The notes under the pieces: generated by a model
Databases searched by the model: none
Told to the model about the DNA's origin: nothing
The model's input: the letters and a program-made list of their open reading frames with translations, nothing else
Assembly: GCF_017745275.1 (NCBI RefSeq)
Contig: NZ_JAGHZS010000001.1
Span: 992,001-1,056,000 of the forward strand
Source of the DNA: Chitinophaga sp.
Lineage (GTDB): Bacteria; Bacteroidota; Bacteroidia; Chitinophagales; Chitinophagaceae
Reading direction: 5' to 3'
Length of the DNA: 64,000 nt
Position numbers and translations under genes: made by a program
Part shown: piece after piece, positions 34,590 through 44,740 of the stretch
Layout of the letters: every line of letters begins with the position of its first letter
How positions within the stretch are numbered: position 1 is the first letter of the stretch

Positions 34590-37500
34590 TTAGTCAAATT
34601 TCAGATCCAGACCCAGACCACGCAATTCATGGATCAATACATTGAAGGATTCAGGTACACCCGCTTTAGGGATGTTGTCTCCTTTCACGATAGATTCATA
34701 TGCTTTGGCACGACCAACGATATCATCTGATTTAATAGTAAGCAGTTCCTGCAGGATGTTGGATGCACCGTATGCTTCCAGTGCCCATACCTCCATCTCA
34801 CCAAAACGCTGACCACCAAACTGGGCTTTACCACCCAGTGGTTGTTGGGTAATGAGACTGTACGGTCCGATAGAACGGGCGTGCATCTTATCATCCACCA
34901 TGTGGCTCAGTTTAAGCATATAGATAACACCCACGGTTGCTTTCTGGTGGAAGCGGTCGCCCGTTTCACCATCGTGCAGGTAAGCGTGACCAAAGCTTGG
35001 TAAACCAGCTTCGTTGATGTAGGAAGCAATTTCCTCTGTAGTAGCACCATCAAAGATCGGAGTCGCAAAACGTACACCCAGTTTCAGACCTGCCCAACCT
35101 AATACGGTTTCGTAGATCTGTCCAAGGTTCATACGGGAAGGTACCCCGAGTGGGTTCAGTACGATATCCAGTGGTGTACCATCTTCCAGGAATGGCATAT
35201 CTTCATCACGCACAATCTTGGCAACAATACCCTTGTTACCGTGACGTCCCGCCATCTTATCACCCACTTTCAACTTACGCTTGCTGGCGAGGTAAACCTT
35301 CGCCAGTTTCAGTACACCCGCTGGCAGCTCATCACCAATAGAGATGTTGAACTTCTCACGTTTGTAACGACCCAGCTCTTCGTTGAACTTGATGTTATAG
35401 TTATGCAGCAGGGTATTGATCTGATCGTTCACCACTTCGTCTGTTGTCCAGCCCAGTGGGTTTACGTTCATGAAGTCAATATTCACGAGGTTCTTTGGAG
35501 AGAACTTGGATCCTTTGGAAATCAGTATTTCACCGTAAGTGTTGGTAATACCCTGAGAGGTTTTATCCTTCAGTAATACCAGCAACTTGCTCATCAACAC
35601 TTCCAGCAGATCTTCCGCATTCTTCTGGTGAATTTTCTCCAGTTTCTCGATCGCTGCTTTTTCACGGGTTTTAGAGTTCTTGTCTTTCTTAGCGCGGCTA
35701 AACAATTTCTTGTCGATTACCACACCTTCTGTTGATGGAGGTGCTTTCAGGGAAGCATCTTTCGCATCAGAAGCCTTGTCACCGAAGATCGCTCTTAAGA
35801 GTTTTTCTTCCGGAGAAGGATCAGACTCACCACGTGGGGTAATTTTACCGATCAGGATATCACCTTCTTTAATGTGCGCACCAACACGGATAATACCGTT
35901 CTGGTCGAGGTCTTTGGTAGCCTCTTCACTTACGTTAGGGATATCTGGTGTCAGTTCTTCTTCACCCAGTTTGGTATCACGAACTTCCAGTTCATATTCA
36001 TCAATGTGGATGGAAGTAAAGAGGTCTTCACGTGCAACACGCTCAGAGATTACGATCGCATCCTCAAAGTTGTAACCTTTCCATGGCATGAACGCTACCT
36101 TCAGGTTGCGTCCCAGCGCCAGTTCACCACCGCGGGTAGCGTAACCTTCTGTGAGGAAGTCGCCATCCTTAACGCGCTGACCTTTCTTCACGCAAGGTCT
36201 GAGGTTGATACAGGTGCTTTGGTTGGTTTTAACGAATTTGGTCAGTGTGTAAACGATCAGATCGTCTTCAAAGCTCACCAGTTTCTGCATTTCATCACGT
36301 TCGTAGCGAACATGGATTTCATTTGCATCCACAAATTCGATTACACCATTACCATCTGCGGTGATCTGCAGACGGGAGTCACGTGCAGCTTTGCCTTCCA
36401 GACCAGTACCTACGATAGGTACTTCAGGATTCAGCAATGGAACTGCCTGACGTTGCATGTTTGATCCCATCAACGCACGGTTGGCATCATCATGTTCCAG
36501 GAACGGAATCAGCGACGCACTCAAACCTACGATCTGGTTAGGTGCCACGTCCATGAATTCCACTTCATCTTTTTCAAGAATCGGGAAGTCACCGGTTTCG
36601 CGGGACTTAATCTTATCATTTATGAAATTACCTTTATCATCCAGTGGGGCGTTTGCCTGTGCAATCTTCACAGAATCTTCTTCCTCTGCGCTCAGGAACT
36701 CCACTTTATGCATATCTACTTTACCGCTGCTTACTTTACGGTAAGGTGTTTCAATGAAGCCCATTTCATTCACTTTCGCGTGAACGCAAAGTGTAGAAAT
36801 CAGACCGATGTTTGGTCCTTCCGGTGTTTCAATGGTACACAGACGGCCGTAGTGGCTATAGTGAACGTCACGCACCTCAAAGCCTGCTCTTTCACGACTC
36901 AAACCACCGGGTCCGAGAGCGGAAATACGACGTTTGTGCGTGATTTCAGATAACGGGTTTGTTTGATCCAGGAACTGGGATAACTGGGAAGTACCGAAGA
37001 AGGAGTTGATCACGGAAGACAAAGTCCTCGCGTTGATCAGATCTACTGGTGTAAATACCTCGTTATCACGTACGTTCATTCTTTCACGGATGGTACGCGC
37101 CATACGTGCCAGACCAACACCAAACTGAGCATATAACTGCTCGCCTACAGTACGCACACGACGATTAGACAGGTGATCGATATCATCGATTTCCGCCTTA
37201 CCATTCGTCAGCTGTACCAGGTACTTGATGATGGAGATGATGTCATCCTTCGTTAACACTTTCATGTCTAACGGAGTAGGAAGACCTAATTTTCTGTTGA
37301 TCTTGTAACGACCTACGTCACCTAAATCGTAACGTTTGTCGGAGAAGAACAATTTATCGATGATGCCCCTTGCAGTTTCATCATCCGGCGCATCAGCACC
37401 GCGCAGTTGGCGGTAGATGTGCTGAACGGCTTCCAGCTCGGAGTTAGATGTATCCTTATTTAATGTATTGTAGATGATGGAGAAATCACCGCTCACCTCT

Positions 37501-38399
37501 TCCTTCTGAACGAAAACGCTTTTCAGTCCCATGTCTACGATGGTTTCGATATTCGCTTCATCCAGGATGCTATCACGCTCCAGCATAATTTCATTACGCT
37601 CGATGCTCACCACCTCACCGGTATCTTCATCCACAAAGTCTTCCACCCAGCTTCTTAAAACGCGGGCAGCCAGCTTTTTGCCGGCATATTTATCAAGACT
37701 CTTTTTGTCTGCTTTTACTTCATCTGCCATGCCAAACAGCTGCAGAATATCCTTATCTGTTTCATAGCCGATGGCACGTAACAGGGTGGTAACCGGGAAT
37801 TTCTTCTTACGGTCGATGTAGGCGTACATCACGTTGTTGATGTCCGTTGCAAACTCCATCCACGCGCCCTTGAACGGAATCACCCTTGCAGAGTAGATTT
37901 TAGTACCGTTCGGATGTACGGATTGACCAAAGAAAACACCAGGTGAACGATGCAGTTGGGATACAACTACGCGCTCAGCACCATTAATAACGAAAGTACC
38001 TCTTGGAGTCATGTACGGAATGTTTCCTAAGAACACATCCTGAACAATCGTCTGGAAATCCACATGCTCCTCATCATTACAGCTGAGGCGGAGTTTCGCT
38101 TTCAACGGTACGGAATAAGTAAGCCCACGCTCAATACACTCCTCGATGGTATAACGCGGCGGATCCACGAAATAATCGAGGAATTCCAGATTAAAGATAT
38201 TTCTGGTATCCGTAATCGGGAAGTTCTCTTTAAATACTTTAAAAAGGCCTTCGTTGTTTCGCTTGTCTGGTGTGGTTTCTAATTGGAAGAAATCCTTGAA
38301 AGATTGGATTTGGATAGCCAACAGATCCGGTGTCTCAGTAACTTGTTTGATCTTTCCAAAATTTACTCTTTCGTTTGTTTGGGCTTTTTTTAGAGACAT
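34590..38399 (-). CDS. rpoB: DNA-directed RNA polymerase beta subunit
   Basis: 1269 residues. The rifampicin-pocket region '[41 protein letters not shown]' is wild-type at the classical Asp, His and Ser positions. Other conserved blocks include '[12 protein letters not shown]', '[14 protein letters not shown]', '[12 protein letters not shown]' and '[27 protein letters not shown]'. Typical Bacteroidota length. Upstream, the 217-nt rplL-rpoB spacer holds a strong hairpin that could act as an attenuator. Confidence 0.99.
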   Translation of the reverse strand: MSLKKAQTNERVNFGKIKQVTETPDLLAIQIQSFKDFFQLETTPDKRNNEGLFKVFKENFPITDTRNIFNLEFLDYFVDPPRYTIEECIERGLTYSVPLKAKLRLSCNDEEHVDFQTIVQDVFLGNIPYMTPRGTFVINGAERVVVSQLHRSPGVFFGQSVHPNGTKIYSARVIPFKGAWMEFATDINNVMYAYIDRKKKFPVTTLLRAIGYETDKDILQLFGMADEVKADKKSLDKYAGKKLAARVLRSWVEDFVDEDTGEVVSIERNEIMLERDSILDEANIETIVDMGLKSVFVQKEEVSGDFSIIYNTLNKDTSNSELEAVQHIYRQLRGADAPDDETARGIIDKLFFSDKRYDLGDVGRYKINRKLGLPTPLDMKVLTKDDIISIIKYLVQLTNGKAEIDDIDHLSNRRVRTVGEQLYAQFGVGLARMARTIRERMNVRDNEVFTPVDLINARTLSSVINSFFGTSQLSQFLDQTNPLSEITHKRRISALGPGGLSRERAGFEVRDVHYSHYGRLCTIETPEGPNIGLISTLCVHAKVNEMGFIETPYRKVSSGKVDMHKVEFLSAEEEDSVKIAQANAPLDDKGNFINDKIKSRETGDFPILEKDEVEFMDVAPNQIVGLSASLIPFLEHDDANRALMGSNMQRQAVPLLNPEVPIVGTGLEGKAARDSRLQITADGNGVIEFVDANEIHVRYERDEMQKLVSFEDDLIVYTLTKFVKTNQSTCINLRPCVKKGQRVKDGDFLTEGYATRGGELALGRNLKVAFMPWKGYNFEDAIVISERVAREDLFTSIHIDEYELEVRDTKLGEEELTPDIPNVSEEATKDLDQNGIIRVGAHIKEGDILIGKITPRGESDPSPEEKLLRAIFGDKASDAKDASLKAPPSTEGVVIDKKLFSRAKKDKNSKTREKAAIEKLEKIHQKNAEDLLEVLMSKLLVLLKDKTSQGITNTYGEILISKGSKFSPKNLVNIDFMNVNPLGWTTDEVVNDQINTLLHNYNIKFNEELGRYKREKFNISIGDELPAGVLKLAKVYLASKRKLKVGDKMAGRHGNKGIVAKIVRDEDMPFLEDGTPLDIVLNPLGVPSRMNLGQIYETVLGWAGLKLGVRFATPIFDGATTEEIASYINEAGLPSFGHAYLHDGETGDRFHQKATVGVIYMLKLSHMVDDKMHARSIGPYSLITQQPLGGKAQFGGQRFGEMEVWALEAYGASNILQELLTIKSDDIVGRAKAYESIVKGDNIPKAGVPESFNVLIHELRGLGLDLKFD

Positions 38400-38560
38400 A
38401 TTCGAAGTTAGCAGTTATATGACTTGTAAGAATTAGGGAAATTAAGATTTCTTTGCCAATACCATCCCGATTTATTTATGCCTTCTACACGTGGTCAAAG
38501 TCACCTCAAGTGATTCCCCGTTTTGACTCTCTGAAAAAGACACTTTCCCAAAGGGAATAA

Positions 38561-38588
38561 GGCCAAAAGTGCAAAAGCACTTTTGACC
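38561..38588 (-). terminator. Candidate attenuator between rplL and rpoB
   Basis: GGTCAAAAGTGC-TTTT-GCACTTTTGGCC on the minus strand, followed by TTATTCCC and a second small palindrome TTCCCTTTGGGAA. It sits where partial terminators set the ratio of ribosomal protein to polymerase mRNA in other bacteria; function here is inferred. Confidence 0.55.
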
Positions 38589-38616
38589 TTTAAAAGATGT
38601 ATACTTAAGCAAAGAA

Positions 38617-38988
38617 TTACTGAATTTCAACTTCAGCACCAGCTTCAGTCAGCTTAGCTTTCAGGTCTTCAGCCTCAGCTTTGCTTACGCCTTCTTTTAC
38701 AGATTTAGGCGCACCGTCAACCAGTTCTTTCGCTTCTTTCAGACCTAAGCCGGTCAGATCTTTAACGATCTTCACAACGTTCAGTTTGCTAGCACCTGCA
38801 GATTTCAGGACTACGTTGAAGGCAGTTTTTTCTTCAACAGCAGCAGCGCCATCACCAGATGGAGCAACTACAACTGCAGCAGCAGCTGGCTCGATACCGT
38901 ATTCTGATTTCAGAACGTCTGCCAGTTCTTGTACTTCCTTAACAGTTAAACCTACTAATTGTTCAGCTAATGCTTTTACGTCTGCCAT
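38617..38988 (-). CDS. rplL: 50S ribosomal protein L7/L12
   Basis: 123 residues: N-terminal dimerisation helix '[22 protein letters not shown]', Ala-rich hinge (about 35-50), and C-terminal factor-binding domain '[49 protein letters not shown]'. Multiple copies form the stalk that recruits translation GTPases. It lies 135 nt after rplJ, a spacer containing an AGCT/TTAGC-type hairpin. Confidence 0.99.
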   Translation of the reverse strand: MADVKALAEQLVGLTVKEVQELADVLKSEYGIEPAAAAVVVAPSGDGAAAVEEKTAFNVVLKSAGASKLNVVKIVKDLTGLGLKEAKELVDGAPKSVKEGVSKAEAEDLKAKLTEAGAEVEIQ

Positions 38989-39073
38989 TTTATAATGTTT
39001 TAATGTAATGTTTGTAATGTTGTTGTTAATTATATTGTGACTTGGAAGCCAGTTTTTGTGAGCTTCTAGCTTT

Positions 39074-39112
39074 TAGCTCTTAGCAGTTAGTCAAACTAAC
39101 AGCTAATGGCTA
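39074..39112. repeat. AGCT/TTAGC-type hairpin between rplJ and rplL
   Basis: 39074-39090 pairs with 39096-39112 at 14 of 17 positions around TCAAA. Vocabulary is shared with the rpoB-rpoC and tRNA-Trp/tuf spacer hairpins. Confidence 0.55.
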
Positions 39113-39123
39113 ACAGCTGATAG

Positions 39124-39651
39124 CTATTCTGCTGCAGGTGCTTCCACCCCAGCTTCTTCTTTCTTGCCTTTTTCCAGCAAAGCAGCGATAACGCGTTTTG
39201 CAGGAGATTGCAACAGACCGATAACTTCGCCAATGAGCTCGTTCTTGGTCTTGATGTTGGTCAGTGCCTTCAGTTGGTTGTCACCTACGAAGATTTCGTC
39301 AGCAACAAATGCAGCTTTCAGAACTGGTTTTTCCAGCTTGTTGTTAGCTTTACGGAAATCAGAGATGATCAGAGCCGGCTCTTTCGGGCTGTCAGAGAAC
39401 ATCAGGGCAGTTACGCCATGCAGACTGTCAAATACACCTGCATATTTTTCGCTATCCAGAGACTCCAATGCCTTGCGGATCAGGGTGTTTTTAGCCACCT
39501 TCATTTCCACCTGCTTGTTGAAGCACACTTTCCTCAGGTCATTCACCTGTGCTACCGTTAAAGACTCGGTATTGGTGATGTAAAAGTTGCTGTATTGAGA
39601 GAACTTACTTTTCAGCAGTTCGATCACTTCATTTTTTTGATCTTTATTCAT
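39124..39651 (-). CDS. rplJ: 50S ribosomal protein L10
   Basis: 175 residues with the L10 pattern 'LLKSKFSQYSNFYITNTESLTVAQVNDLRKVCF', 'MKVAKNTLIRKALE' and a C-terminal helix for L7/L12 binding ('SPAKRVIAALLEKGKKEEAG'). L10 anchors the stalk to 23S rRNA. It lies in the usual rplA-rplJ-rplL order, 58 nt after rplA. Confidence 0.98.
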   Translation of the reverse strand: MNKDQKNEVIELLKSKFSQYSNFYITNTESLTVAQVNDLRKVCFNKQVEMKVAKNTLIRKALESLDSEKYAGVFDSLHGVTALMFSDSPKEPALIISDFRKANNKLEKPVLKAAFVADEIFVGDNQLKALTNIKTKNELIGEVIGLLQSPAKRVIAALLEKGKKEEAGVEAPAAE

Positions 39652-39709
39652 ATTAAAACGTTTGTAGCAAGCCCCATCTTTACAGATAACGACTACAACT
39701 CGTGATCAA

Positions 39710-40399
39710 TTAGTTTTGAACAGATTTAGTATCGATAACAATACCAGGACTCATGGTGCTAGCCATAGACAGACCTTTCAGGTAAGTACCTTTTGCAGTA
39801 GCTGGTTTCAGCTTGATGATAGCATTGATCAGCTCCAGGGAGTTCTGCTCAATTTTATCAGATGCGAAAGATACACGACCGATAGAAGCGTGGATGATAC
39901 CAGCTTTATCAACCTTGAAAGTGATTTTACCGCCTTTAACATCGTTTACTGCAGCTGCAACGTCGTTAGTAACAGTACCGGTTTTAGGGTTCGGCATCAG
40001 GTTACGTGGACCTAAAATCTTACCCAGTTTACCGATTTTCGGCATTACAGCAGGAGTAGCTACGATTACATCAACCTCAGTCCAACCAGCTTCGATCTTC
40101 TGAATGAATTCATCCAGACCTACGAAGTCAGCACCTGCTTCTTTTGCAGCAGCTTCTTTATCAGGTGTGCAAAGTACCAACACCCTTTTAGTTTTACCAG
40201 TACCGTGTGGAAGCGTTACGGAACCACGGATTGCCTGGTCTGCTTTCTTAGGATCAACGCCTAAGCGGATATGTAAATCGACAGAACTGTCGAATTTAGT
40301 ACAGTTAATATCTTTAACCAAGCTAGAAGCTTCTTTCAGGCTATAAACCTTATTTTTTTCCAGCTTCGCGTCAGCTACTTTTCTTTTTTTAGTTGCCAT
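39710..40399 (-). CDS. rplA: 50S ribosomal protein L1
   Basis: 229 residues containing '[33 protein letters not shown]' and '[21 protein letters not shown]', both diagnostic of L1. It binds 23S rRNA at the L1 stalk and represses its own operon in many bacteria. It follows rplK after 44 nt. Confidence 0.99.
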   Translation of the reverse strand: MATKKRKVADAKLEKNKVYSLKEASSLVKDINCTKFDSSVDLHIRLGVDPKKADQAIRGSVTLPHGTGKTKRVLVLCTPDKEAAAKEAGADFVGLDEFIQKIEAGWTEVDVIVATPAVMPKIGKLGKILGPRNLMPNPKTGTVTNDVAAAVNDVKGGKITFKVDKAGIIHASIGRVSFASDKIEQNSLELINAIIKLKPATAKGTYLKGLSMASTMSPGIVIDTKSVQN

Positions 40400-40443
40400 T
40401 TGTCAAAATGATTTTAAGATCCTGCCTCAACAGGGTGAAACAA

Positions 40444-40887
40444 TTAGTTTTCCCAAGGAGCTTTACCATCAACAGTAATACCCATGCTACGTGCAGTACC
40501 AGCAACCATTTTCATAGCGCTGTTCAGCGTAAAGCAGTTCAGATCAGCCATCTTATCTTGAGCGATAGCTTCTACCTGAGCCCAGGAAACTTTACCCACC
40601 TTGTTACGGTTAGGTTCTTTAGAACCACTTTGCAATTTAGCAGCTTCCAGCAATTGTACAGGTGCCGGAGGAGTTTTAATTACGAAGTCGAAAGATTTGT
40701 CAGTGTAAACTGTCAGCAACACAGGCAATACTTTACCCATTTTATCCTGGGTACGGGCATTGAACTGTTTGCAGAACTCCATGATGTTCACACCTTTGGA
40801 ACCCAAAGCGGGACCAATTGGAGGTGCAGGGTTGGCCTGGCCGCCTTTAACCTGCAATTTCACGTACGTTGCGATTTCTTTTGCCAT
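40444..40887 (-). CDS. rplK: 50S ribosomal protein L11
   Basis: 147 residues from the ATG at 40887 ([16 protein letters not shown]); a longer reading from 40920 lacks support. '[30 protein letters not shown]' is the L11 signature. First gene of the rplKAJL-rpoBC operon, driven by a well-formed promoter at 40977-41007. Its leader of about 80 nt contains a G/C-rich hairpin (CTCCCC/GGGGG, around 40910-40935) that might serve ribosomal-protein autoregulation. Confidence 0.99.
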   Translation of the reverse strand: MAKEIATYVKLQVKGGQANPAPPIGPALGSKGVNIMEFCKQFNARTQDKMGKVLPVLLTVYTDKSFDFVIKTPPAPVQLLEAAKLQSGSKEPNRNKVGKVSWAQVEAIAQDKMADLNCFTLNSAMKMVAGTARSMGITVDGKAPWEN

Positions 40888-40976
40888 GTTTTTTGTTTTA
40901 ATTTGGTTAAACGCCCCCACCTTACGGGGAGACTCCCAAAACTAAAAGGACTGAAAATAACCTTTTAAAGGGGATG

Positions 40977-41007
40977 CAAAGGTATATATTATTATGAAAT
41001 TGTCAAA
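40977..41007 (-). promoter_or_regulatory. Promoter of rplK operon (TTTG-N19-TACCTTTG)
   Basis: On the minus strand TTTG (41004-41007) is followed by exactly 19 nt and TACCTTTG (40977-40984), the Bacteroidota sigma-70 consensus. It lies 90 nt upstream of rplK and about 100 nt after the inserted transglutaminase-like genes, giving the ribosomal/RNA polymerase operon its own start. Confidence 0.85.
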
Positions 41008-41108
41008 AAGTAATTGAAATTGGGCATCCTTTTTGCTTCGGAAAGGATTTTTTTTACAAATCTATTGCATTACCCGAAAAATTTCCCTATTATCCGAAGC
41101 GTGCAAAG

Positions 41109-42320
41109 TTACGATTTCTCCGCCACTTGTACATAAAACAATTCCCTGCGCTTTCCCTTCTCCGTTTTAATATACTTATTCACAAAAGCCTGCTCCCCAC
41201 TCACCTTTCCCTTCATTTCCGTAATCGCCTGCAGCAACTCATCCATATTATGCTTGATCGTATCATCCTGGATACGAAGCCCCGAAAGCGACTTTTCTGC
41301 TGCCTCCAACCTGCCGGCAATAACATCAATCATCTTTTTCAATGCCTCGTCCTTCATCTCCGGCATAAACTGCTTATTTTTAAAAGCAACATACTCATTA
41401 TATAACTTCACCACTTCCGTATAATCCCGGTTTACTTCGTTAAACTGGTCCACCCTCCGGTTCCGGGCTTCAATTTCCTGGTTGGAAGCCAGTACCTTAA
41501 TCGTTTGATCCATCCAGTCCAGTTCCGACATAATAAAAGGATTGGCAGCACCGCCAAATTGCCGGATCCTGGCCGACGCATGTTGCAGCCGCTCCAGGCG
41601 GGACTGCTTAAACCAGGCATTCAGCGAATCATTGAACGCAAAAACCGGCCGCCTGGTGGCCGCTGCAAAGCCCTGGCTGTTCAGCTCATCATGACGCAGC
41701 GGGAAAGACAACATTTGCCACATAGGGTCATATGGCATATGCGTTTTTACGGCCAGCTGCGGCAACGCCTGGAACCAGGTCCAGTTGATTTTGGGAATAA
41801 ACCGGCCGTTATCCACGGCTCCAGCTCCCCAGGTAGGATCTGTAATGGTCCACTGCGTACCGTTTTTCACTAATACCCAATCGTGTGACCCGGTAGGAAT
41901 CATAATATCATTCTGCAAGCCATAACCCGTCACCACAATAGCATTAATACCGGCTTCCCGGCATACCTGTGCATACAATACTGCATAATCTGTACATAAT
42001 CCCTTACGGGTACGCAAGGTCCGCTGTATAGCAGCCGCTGAATCCCGGTAACTGTTGGGATGATTCATATTGGGCACATCGTAAGCGATGTTGGTGGCAA
42101 CCCAATTGAATAATGCCTGTTGCAGTGCAGTACTGCTACCGGTGTGCCCCTTTAGCCATTGGGCCATAGCTGCCGGAGAAGCAGTAGCCGCCTCAGGTAT
42201 CTGGGGAATAGCAGTAGTTACAATTGGCTTAACGGCTTTAGTGGGCTTTGCGGATTTACCACTTTGGGCGCTGGCAGATATACCTACCATTACCAGCAGA
42301 AAAGAAATAACTGATTTCAT
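41109..42320 (-). CDS. Secreted transglutaminase-like protein (paralogue 2)
   Basis: 403 residues with a signal peptide (ASA-Q). The transglutaminase-like core (about 60-190) has the Cys in 'RKGLCTDYAVLYAQVCREAGI', the His in 'GSHDWVLV' and the Asp in 'ITDPTWGAG', so the catalytic triad is complete. The last 180 residues are helical and charged without known features. Such domains act as peptidases or cross-linkers in the envelope. It is about one third identical to its neighbour at 42412-43614, and the pair interrupts the normally adjacent nusG and rplK. Confidence 0.85.
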   Translation of the reverse strand: MKSVISFLLVMVGISASAQSGKSAKPTKAVKPIVTTAIPQIPEAATASPAAMAQWLKGHTGSSTALQQALFNWVATNIAYDVPNMNHPNSYRDSAAAIQRTLRTRKGLCTDYAVLYAQVCREAGINAIVVTGYGLQNDIMIPTGSHDWVLVKNGTQWTITDPTWGAGAVDNGRFIPKINWTWFQALPQLAVKTHMPYDPMWQMLSFPLRHDELNSQGFAAATRRPVFAFNDSLNAWFKQSRLERLQHASARIRQFGGAANPFIMSELDWMDQTIKVLASNQEIEARNRRVDQFNEVNRDYTEVVKLYNEYVAFKNKQFMPEMKDEALKKMIDVIAGRLEAAEKSLSGLRIQDDTIKHNMDELLQAITEMKGKVSGEQAFVNKYIKTEKGKRRELFYVQVAEKS

Positions 42321-42411
42321 ACAATAATGAGATATAGGGACCGATATTGATTTATCCGGGCAACATCCGGATGACAGGCTAAAATTATAAAAATAAAGGG
42401 CTTTTCTCTCC

Positions 42412-43614
42412 CTATTTCCAGTTCATCTTATAAAACAAGCCTTTCCGGAATAGCTTCCCGGTCTTTATATATTTTGTAACAAACGCCTGTTCTTCAGTAA
42501 TCCGTTGCCTTAATCCACCAATGGCGGTTTTTATCTCTCCCACACTTTTAACGTGGGAAGGCTCAGTAGCTGTCACGGTTTGCAATAATTTATCGATATC
42601 ATCCAACTGCGTAGCCATTCCATCTACCCACTCGCGGATTTCCTTATCTGTTTTAGCAGGTGTATACTGGTTGTTTTTGAACACCACATATTGATTAAAG
42701 CTGTTCGTTACTTCATTATACAGGCTGCTGGCCTTATTGATTTTGCCCACCTGCTTATTATACGCATCTACCTGTTCATTATGCTCAGCGTTGGCAATGA
42801 TATTACGCAGGTCGGTTAATTCAACAGATATTAACTGGTTACTGATACCGTATTGCGCAATGCGGTTAGCAGCATTTTGTGCCCGGTCTTTTTCCGACAT
42901 CGTGGTATAAGCGGCCAATGTATCCAGGTAATTAAATATGGGCCTGGCACTACCTGCTGTCCATTTGCCATCGCGGACTTCATCGTGTCTTAACGGGTGA
43001 TCCTGGAATTGGAACAGCGGATCAAATGGCACATGTGTTTTAATAAATACGGCTGGCGATACCAGGAAGTATTCCCAATTTAAATGACGCACAAATTTAT
43101 TGTTATTGGCATAACCGGATCCCCAGGTGGGGTCAATCAGTTGCCACTTATTAGCTGTGAAAACAGCCACCCACATATGGCTGGCATTATCAGGTTTACC
43201 AGCAGTGATGGGATATCCACTCACCAGCCAGGCAGGAATACCTGCGCGGCGGCTAACATCCATAAACAGGCTGGCATATCCGTGGCAGATGGCGGTACGG
43301 GTTTTCAAGGTTTTGTTGATAGCATCAACAGTATCTGTATAATAATCCGGTTTAAAAGTGTTTACCATATCATAGCTGATATTGTTCCCCATCCAGCCAT
43401 AGAGCGATTTCAGGATAGCTGCCTGGTCGCTGCGGTGAGTTTTCAGGTATGCAGCGATGGTAGCGGAGGTAGCAGTTACTGAATCCGGTATGGGTTCAAA
43501 AGTAATGGTATTGATTACAACGGGTTTGACGGGCTTTTTAGCTACAGTTTGGGCAGTCAGGCTTCCCATCAGGGATAAGCAGGTTACTCCAACAACAAGG
43601 GATTTGATATTCAT
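42412..43614 (-). CDS. Secreted transglutaminase-like protein (paralogue 1)
   Basis: 400 residues with a signal peptide (LTA-Q). The triad reads Cys in 'RTAICHGYASLFMDVSRRAGIP', His in 'NASHMWVAVF' and Asp in 'QLIDPTWGSGY'. The C-terminal half shares 'EQAFVTKYIKTGK' and the helical layout with the adjacent paralogue, showing tandem duplication. It follows the nusG terminator and precedes the paralogue by 91 nt on the same strand. Role unknown; location in the envelope is inferred from the signal peptide. Confidence 0.85.
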   Translation of the reverse strand: MNIKSLVVGVTCLSLMGSLTAQTVAKKPVKPVVINTITFEPIPDSVTATSATIAAYLKTHRSDQAAILKSLYGWMGNNISYDMVNTFKPDYYTDTVDAINKTLKTRTAICHGYASLFMDVSRRAGIPAWLVSGYPITAGKPDNASHMWVAVFTANKWQLIDPTWGSGYANNNKFVRHLNWEYFLVSPAVFIKTHVPFDPLFQFQDHPLRHDEVRDGKWTAGSARPIFNYLDTLAAYTTMSEKDRAQNAANRIAQYGISNQLISVELTDLRNIIANAEHNEQVDAYNKQVGKINKASSLYNEVTNSFNQYVVFKNNQYTPAKTDKEIREWVDGMATQLDDIDKLLQTVTATEPSHVKSVGEIKTAIGGLRQRITEEQAFVTKYIKTGKLFRKGLFYKMNWK

Positions 43615-43632
43615 CGTGTTATAGGTAAATGA

Positions 43633-43664
43633 GAAAAGCGTTCTGGATAACCAGAACGCTTTTC
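43633..43664 (-). terminator. nusG terminator
   Basis: Perfect 14-bp stem GAAAAGCGTTCTGG/CCAGAACGCTTTTC with a 4-nt loop, 24 nt after nusG. It separates secE-nusG from the inserted transglutaminase-like genes. Confidence 0.85.
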
Positions 43665-43687
43665 AATAAAGTAGTTGTATAATAGAA

Positions 43688-44254
43688 TTATGCGAGTTTT
43701 TCCACCTGCATAAAATTCAGTTCTACTGGTGTAGCGCGACCGAAGATTTTCACGGTTACTTTCAGTTTCTTCTTGTCTTCGATTACTTCTTCAATCACAC
43801 CGTTGAAGTCGTTGAACGGACCATCAATAATCTTAATGGTTTCACCAACGATGAAAGGTTCGCTCATGGTTAATCCCTGATCGCTCAGTTCATCCACTTT
43901 ACCTAACATTTTATTTACTTCTGCTTTACGGAGTGCGATTGGTTTTTCTTTTCCGAGGAAGTGGATAACACCGGATACATTGCGTATAGCCTGTATTACT
44001 TCATCGGTCATTTTACCATCTACAGCTTCGATCATCACATATCCGGGATAGAAGTTTTTTTCGCGCATTACTTTTTTACCAGCCTGCACTTTATACACTT
44101 TTTCTACCGGCAGGAAAATCTGGCTGATCACGTTACCCCAGTCGGAGCGACGTACTTCGATATCCAGGTATTCCTTCACTTTTTTTTCCTTGCCACTAAC
44201 AACGCGGAGTACATACCACTTTGTTTCCTGAGCAGGAAGATTGGCTGCATCCAT
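43688..44254 (-). CDS. nusG: Transcription termination/antitermination factor NusG
   Basis: 188 residues: NGN domain beginning 'KWYVLRVVSGKEKKVKEYL', with 'NFYPGYVMIEAVDGKMTDEV' and 'VSGVIHFLG', then a KOW domain 'PFIVGETIKIIDGPFNDFNGVIEEV'. NusG couples RNA polymerase with Rho and ribosomes. Its ATG directly follows the secE stop codon, with no spacer. It is followed by a terminator and by two transglutaminase-like genes instead of rplK. Confidence 0.98.
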   Translation of the reverse strand: MDAANLPAQETKWYVLRVVSGKEKKVKEYLDIEVRRSDWGNVISQIFLPVEKVYKVQAGKKVMREKNFYPGYVMIEAVDGKMTDEVIQAIRNVSGVIHFLGKEKPIALRKAEVNKMLGKVDELSDQGLTMSEPFIVGETIKIIDGPFNDFNGVIEEVIEDKKKLKVTVKIFGRATPVELNFMQVEKLA

Positions 44255-44455
44255 TTATTTAGCTTTGAAAATTTCGTAATAGTGAGTTAACACAAAATTG
44301 GAAGCGGCATCCATACCCCATACCAGCGCAGTAACAAATATTGTTGCTATCAGGACAATCATGGTAGATGACTGGAGCTCTTGCCAGGTAGGCCAGGACA
44401 CCTTGTAAACCAATTCATGATAAGACTCGCGGAAATAATTTCTGATCTTATTCAT
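44255..44455 (-). CDS. secE: Preprotein translocase subunit SecE
   Basis: 66 residues: amphipathic helix 'NYFRESYHELVYKVSWPTWQELQSST' followed by one membrane helix 'IVLIATIFVTALVWGMDAASNFVL'. It stabilises SecY in the translocon. Single-TM short form, normal for Bacteroidota. Precedes nusG with zero spacing and lies just downstream of tRNA-Trp. Confidence 0.97.
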   Translation of the reverse strand: MNKIRNYFRESYHELVYKVSWPTWQELQSSTMIVLIATIFVTALVWGMDAASNFVLTHYYEIFKAK

Positions 44456-44568
44456 TCTATAAAGTTAACTATTTATGGTCAATTGTTTAAAGCCTAAAAA
44501 ATGGTTGACTTGTCTTATTTTGTAATAACAACAATTCAACCATTTAGTTATATTTTCTTAAACCTTGG

Positions 44569-44639
44569 CACGGGTACTAGGATTCGAACCCAGATCAAAG
44601 GTTTTGGAGACCCGTATGCTACCGTTGCACCATACCCGT
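44569..44639 (-). tRNA. tRNA-Trp (anticodon CCA)
   Basis: 71-nt cloverleaf between tuf and secE. Acceptor ACGGGTA/TACCCGT, anticodon loop CTCCAAA, T-loop TTCGAAT, discriminator G as expected for Trp. A CCA follows at 44566-44568. Confidence 0.95.
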
Positions 44640-44643
44640 GTAT

Positions 44644-44724
44644 AAAGCCATTAGCAGTGAGCTTTTAGCAGCCAGCAAATCTATATAAATTTTCTGACAT
44701 TTAATTGCCAAAGCTAATGGCTTT
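44644..44724. repeat. 12-bp inverted repeat between tRNA-Trp and tuf
   Basis: AAAGCCATTAGC (44644-44655) and GCTAATGGCTTT (44713-44724) are perfectly complementary, flanking about 57 A/T-rich nt. Same vocabulary as the hairpins in the rplJ-rplL and rpoB-rpoC spacers. Confidence 0.5.
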
Positions 44725-44740
44725 TAATATTATTAGTTGC

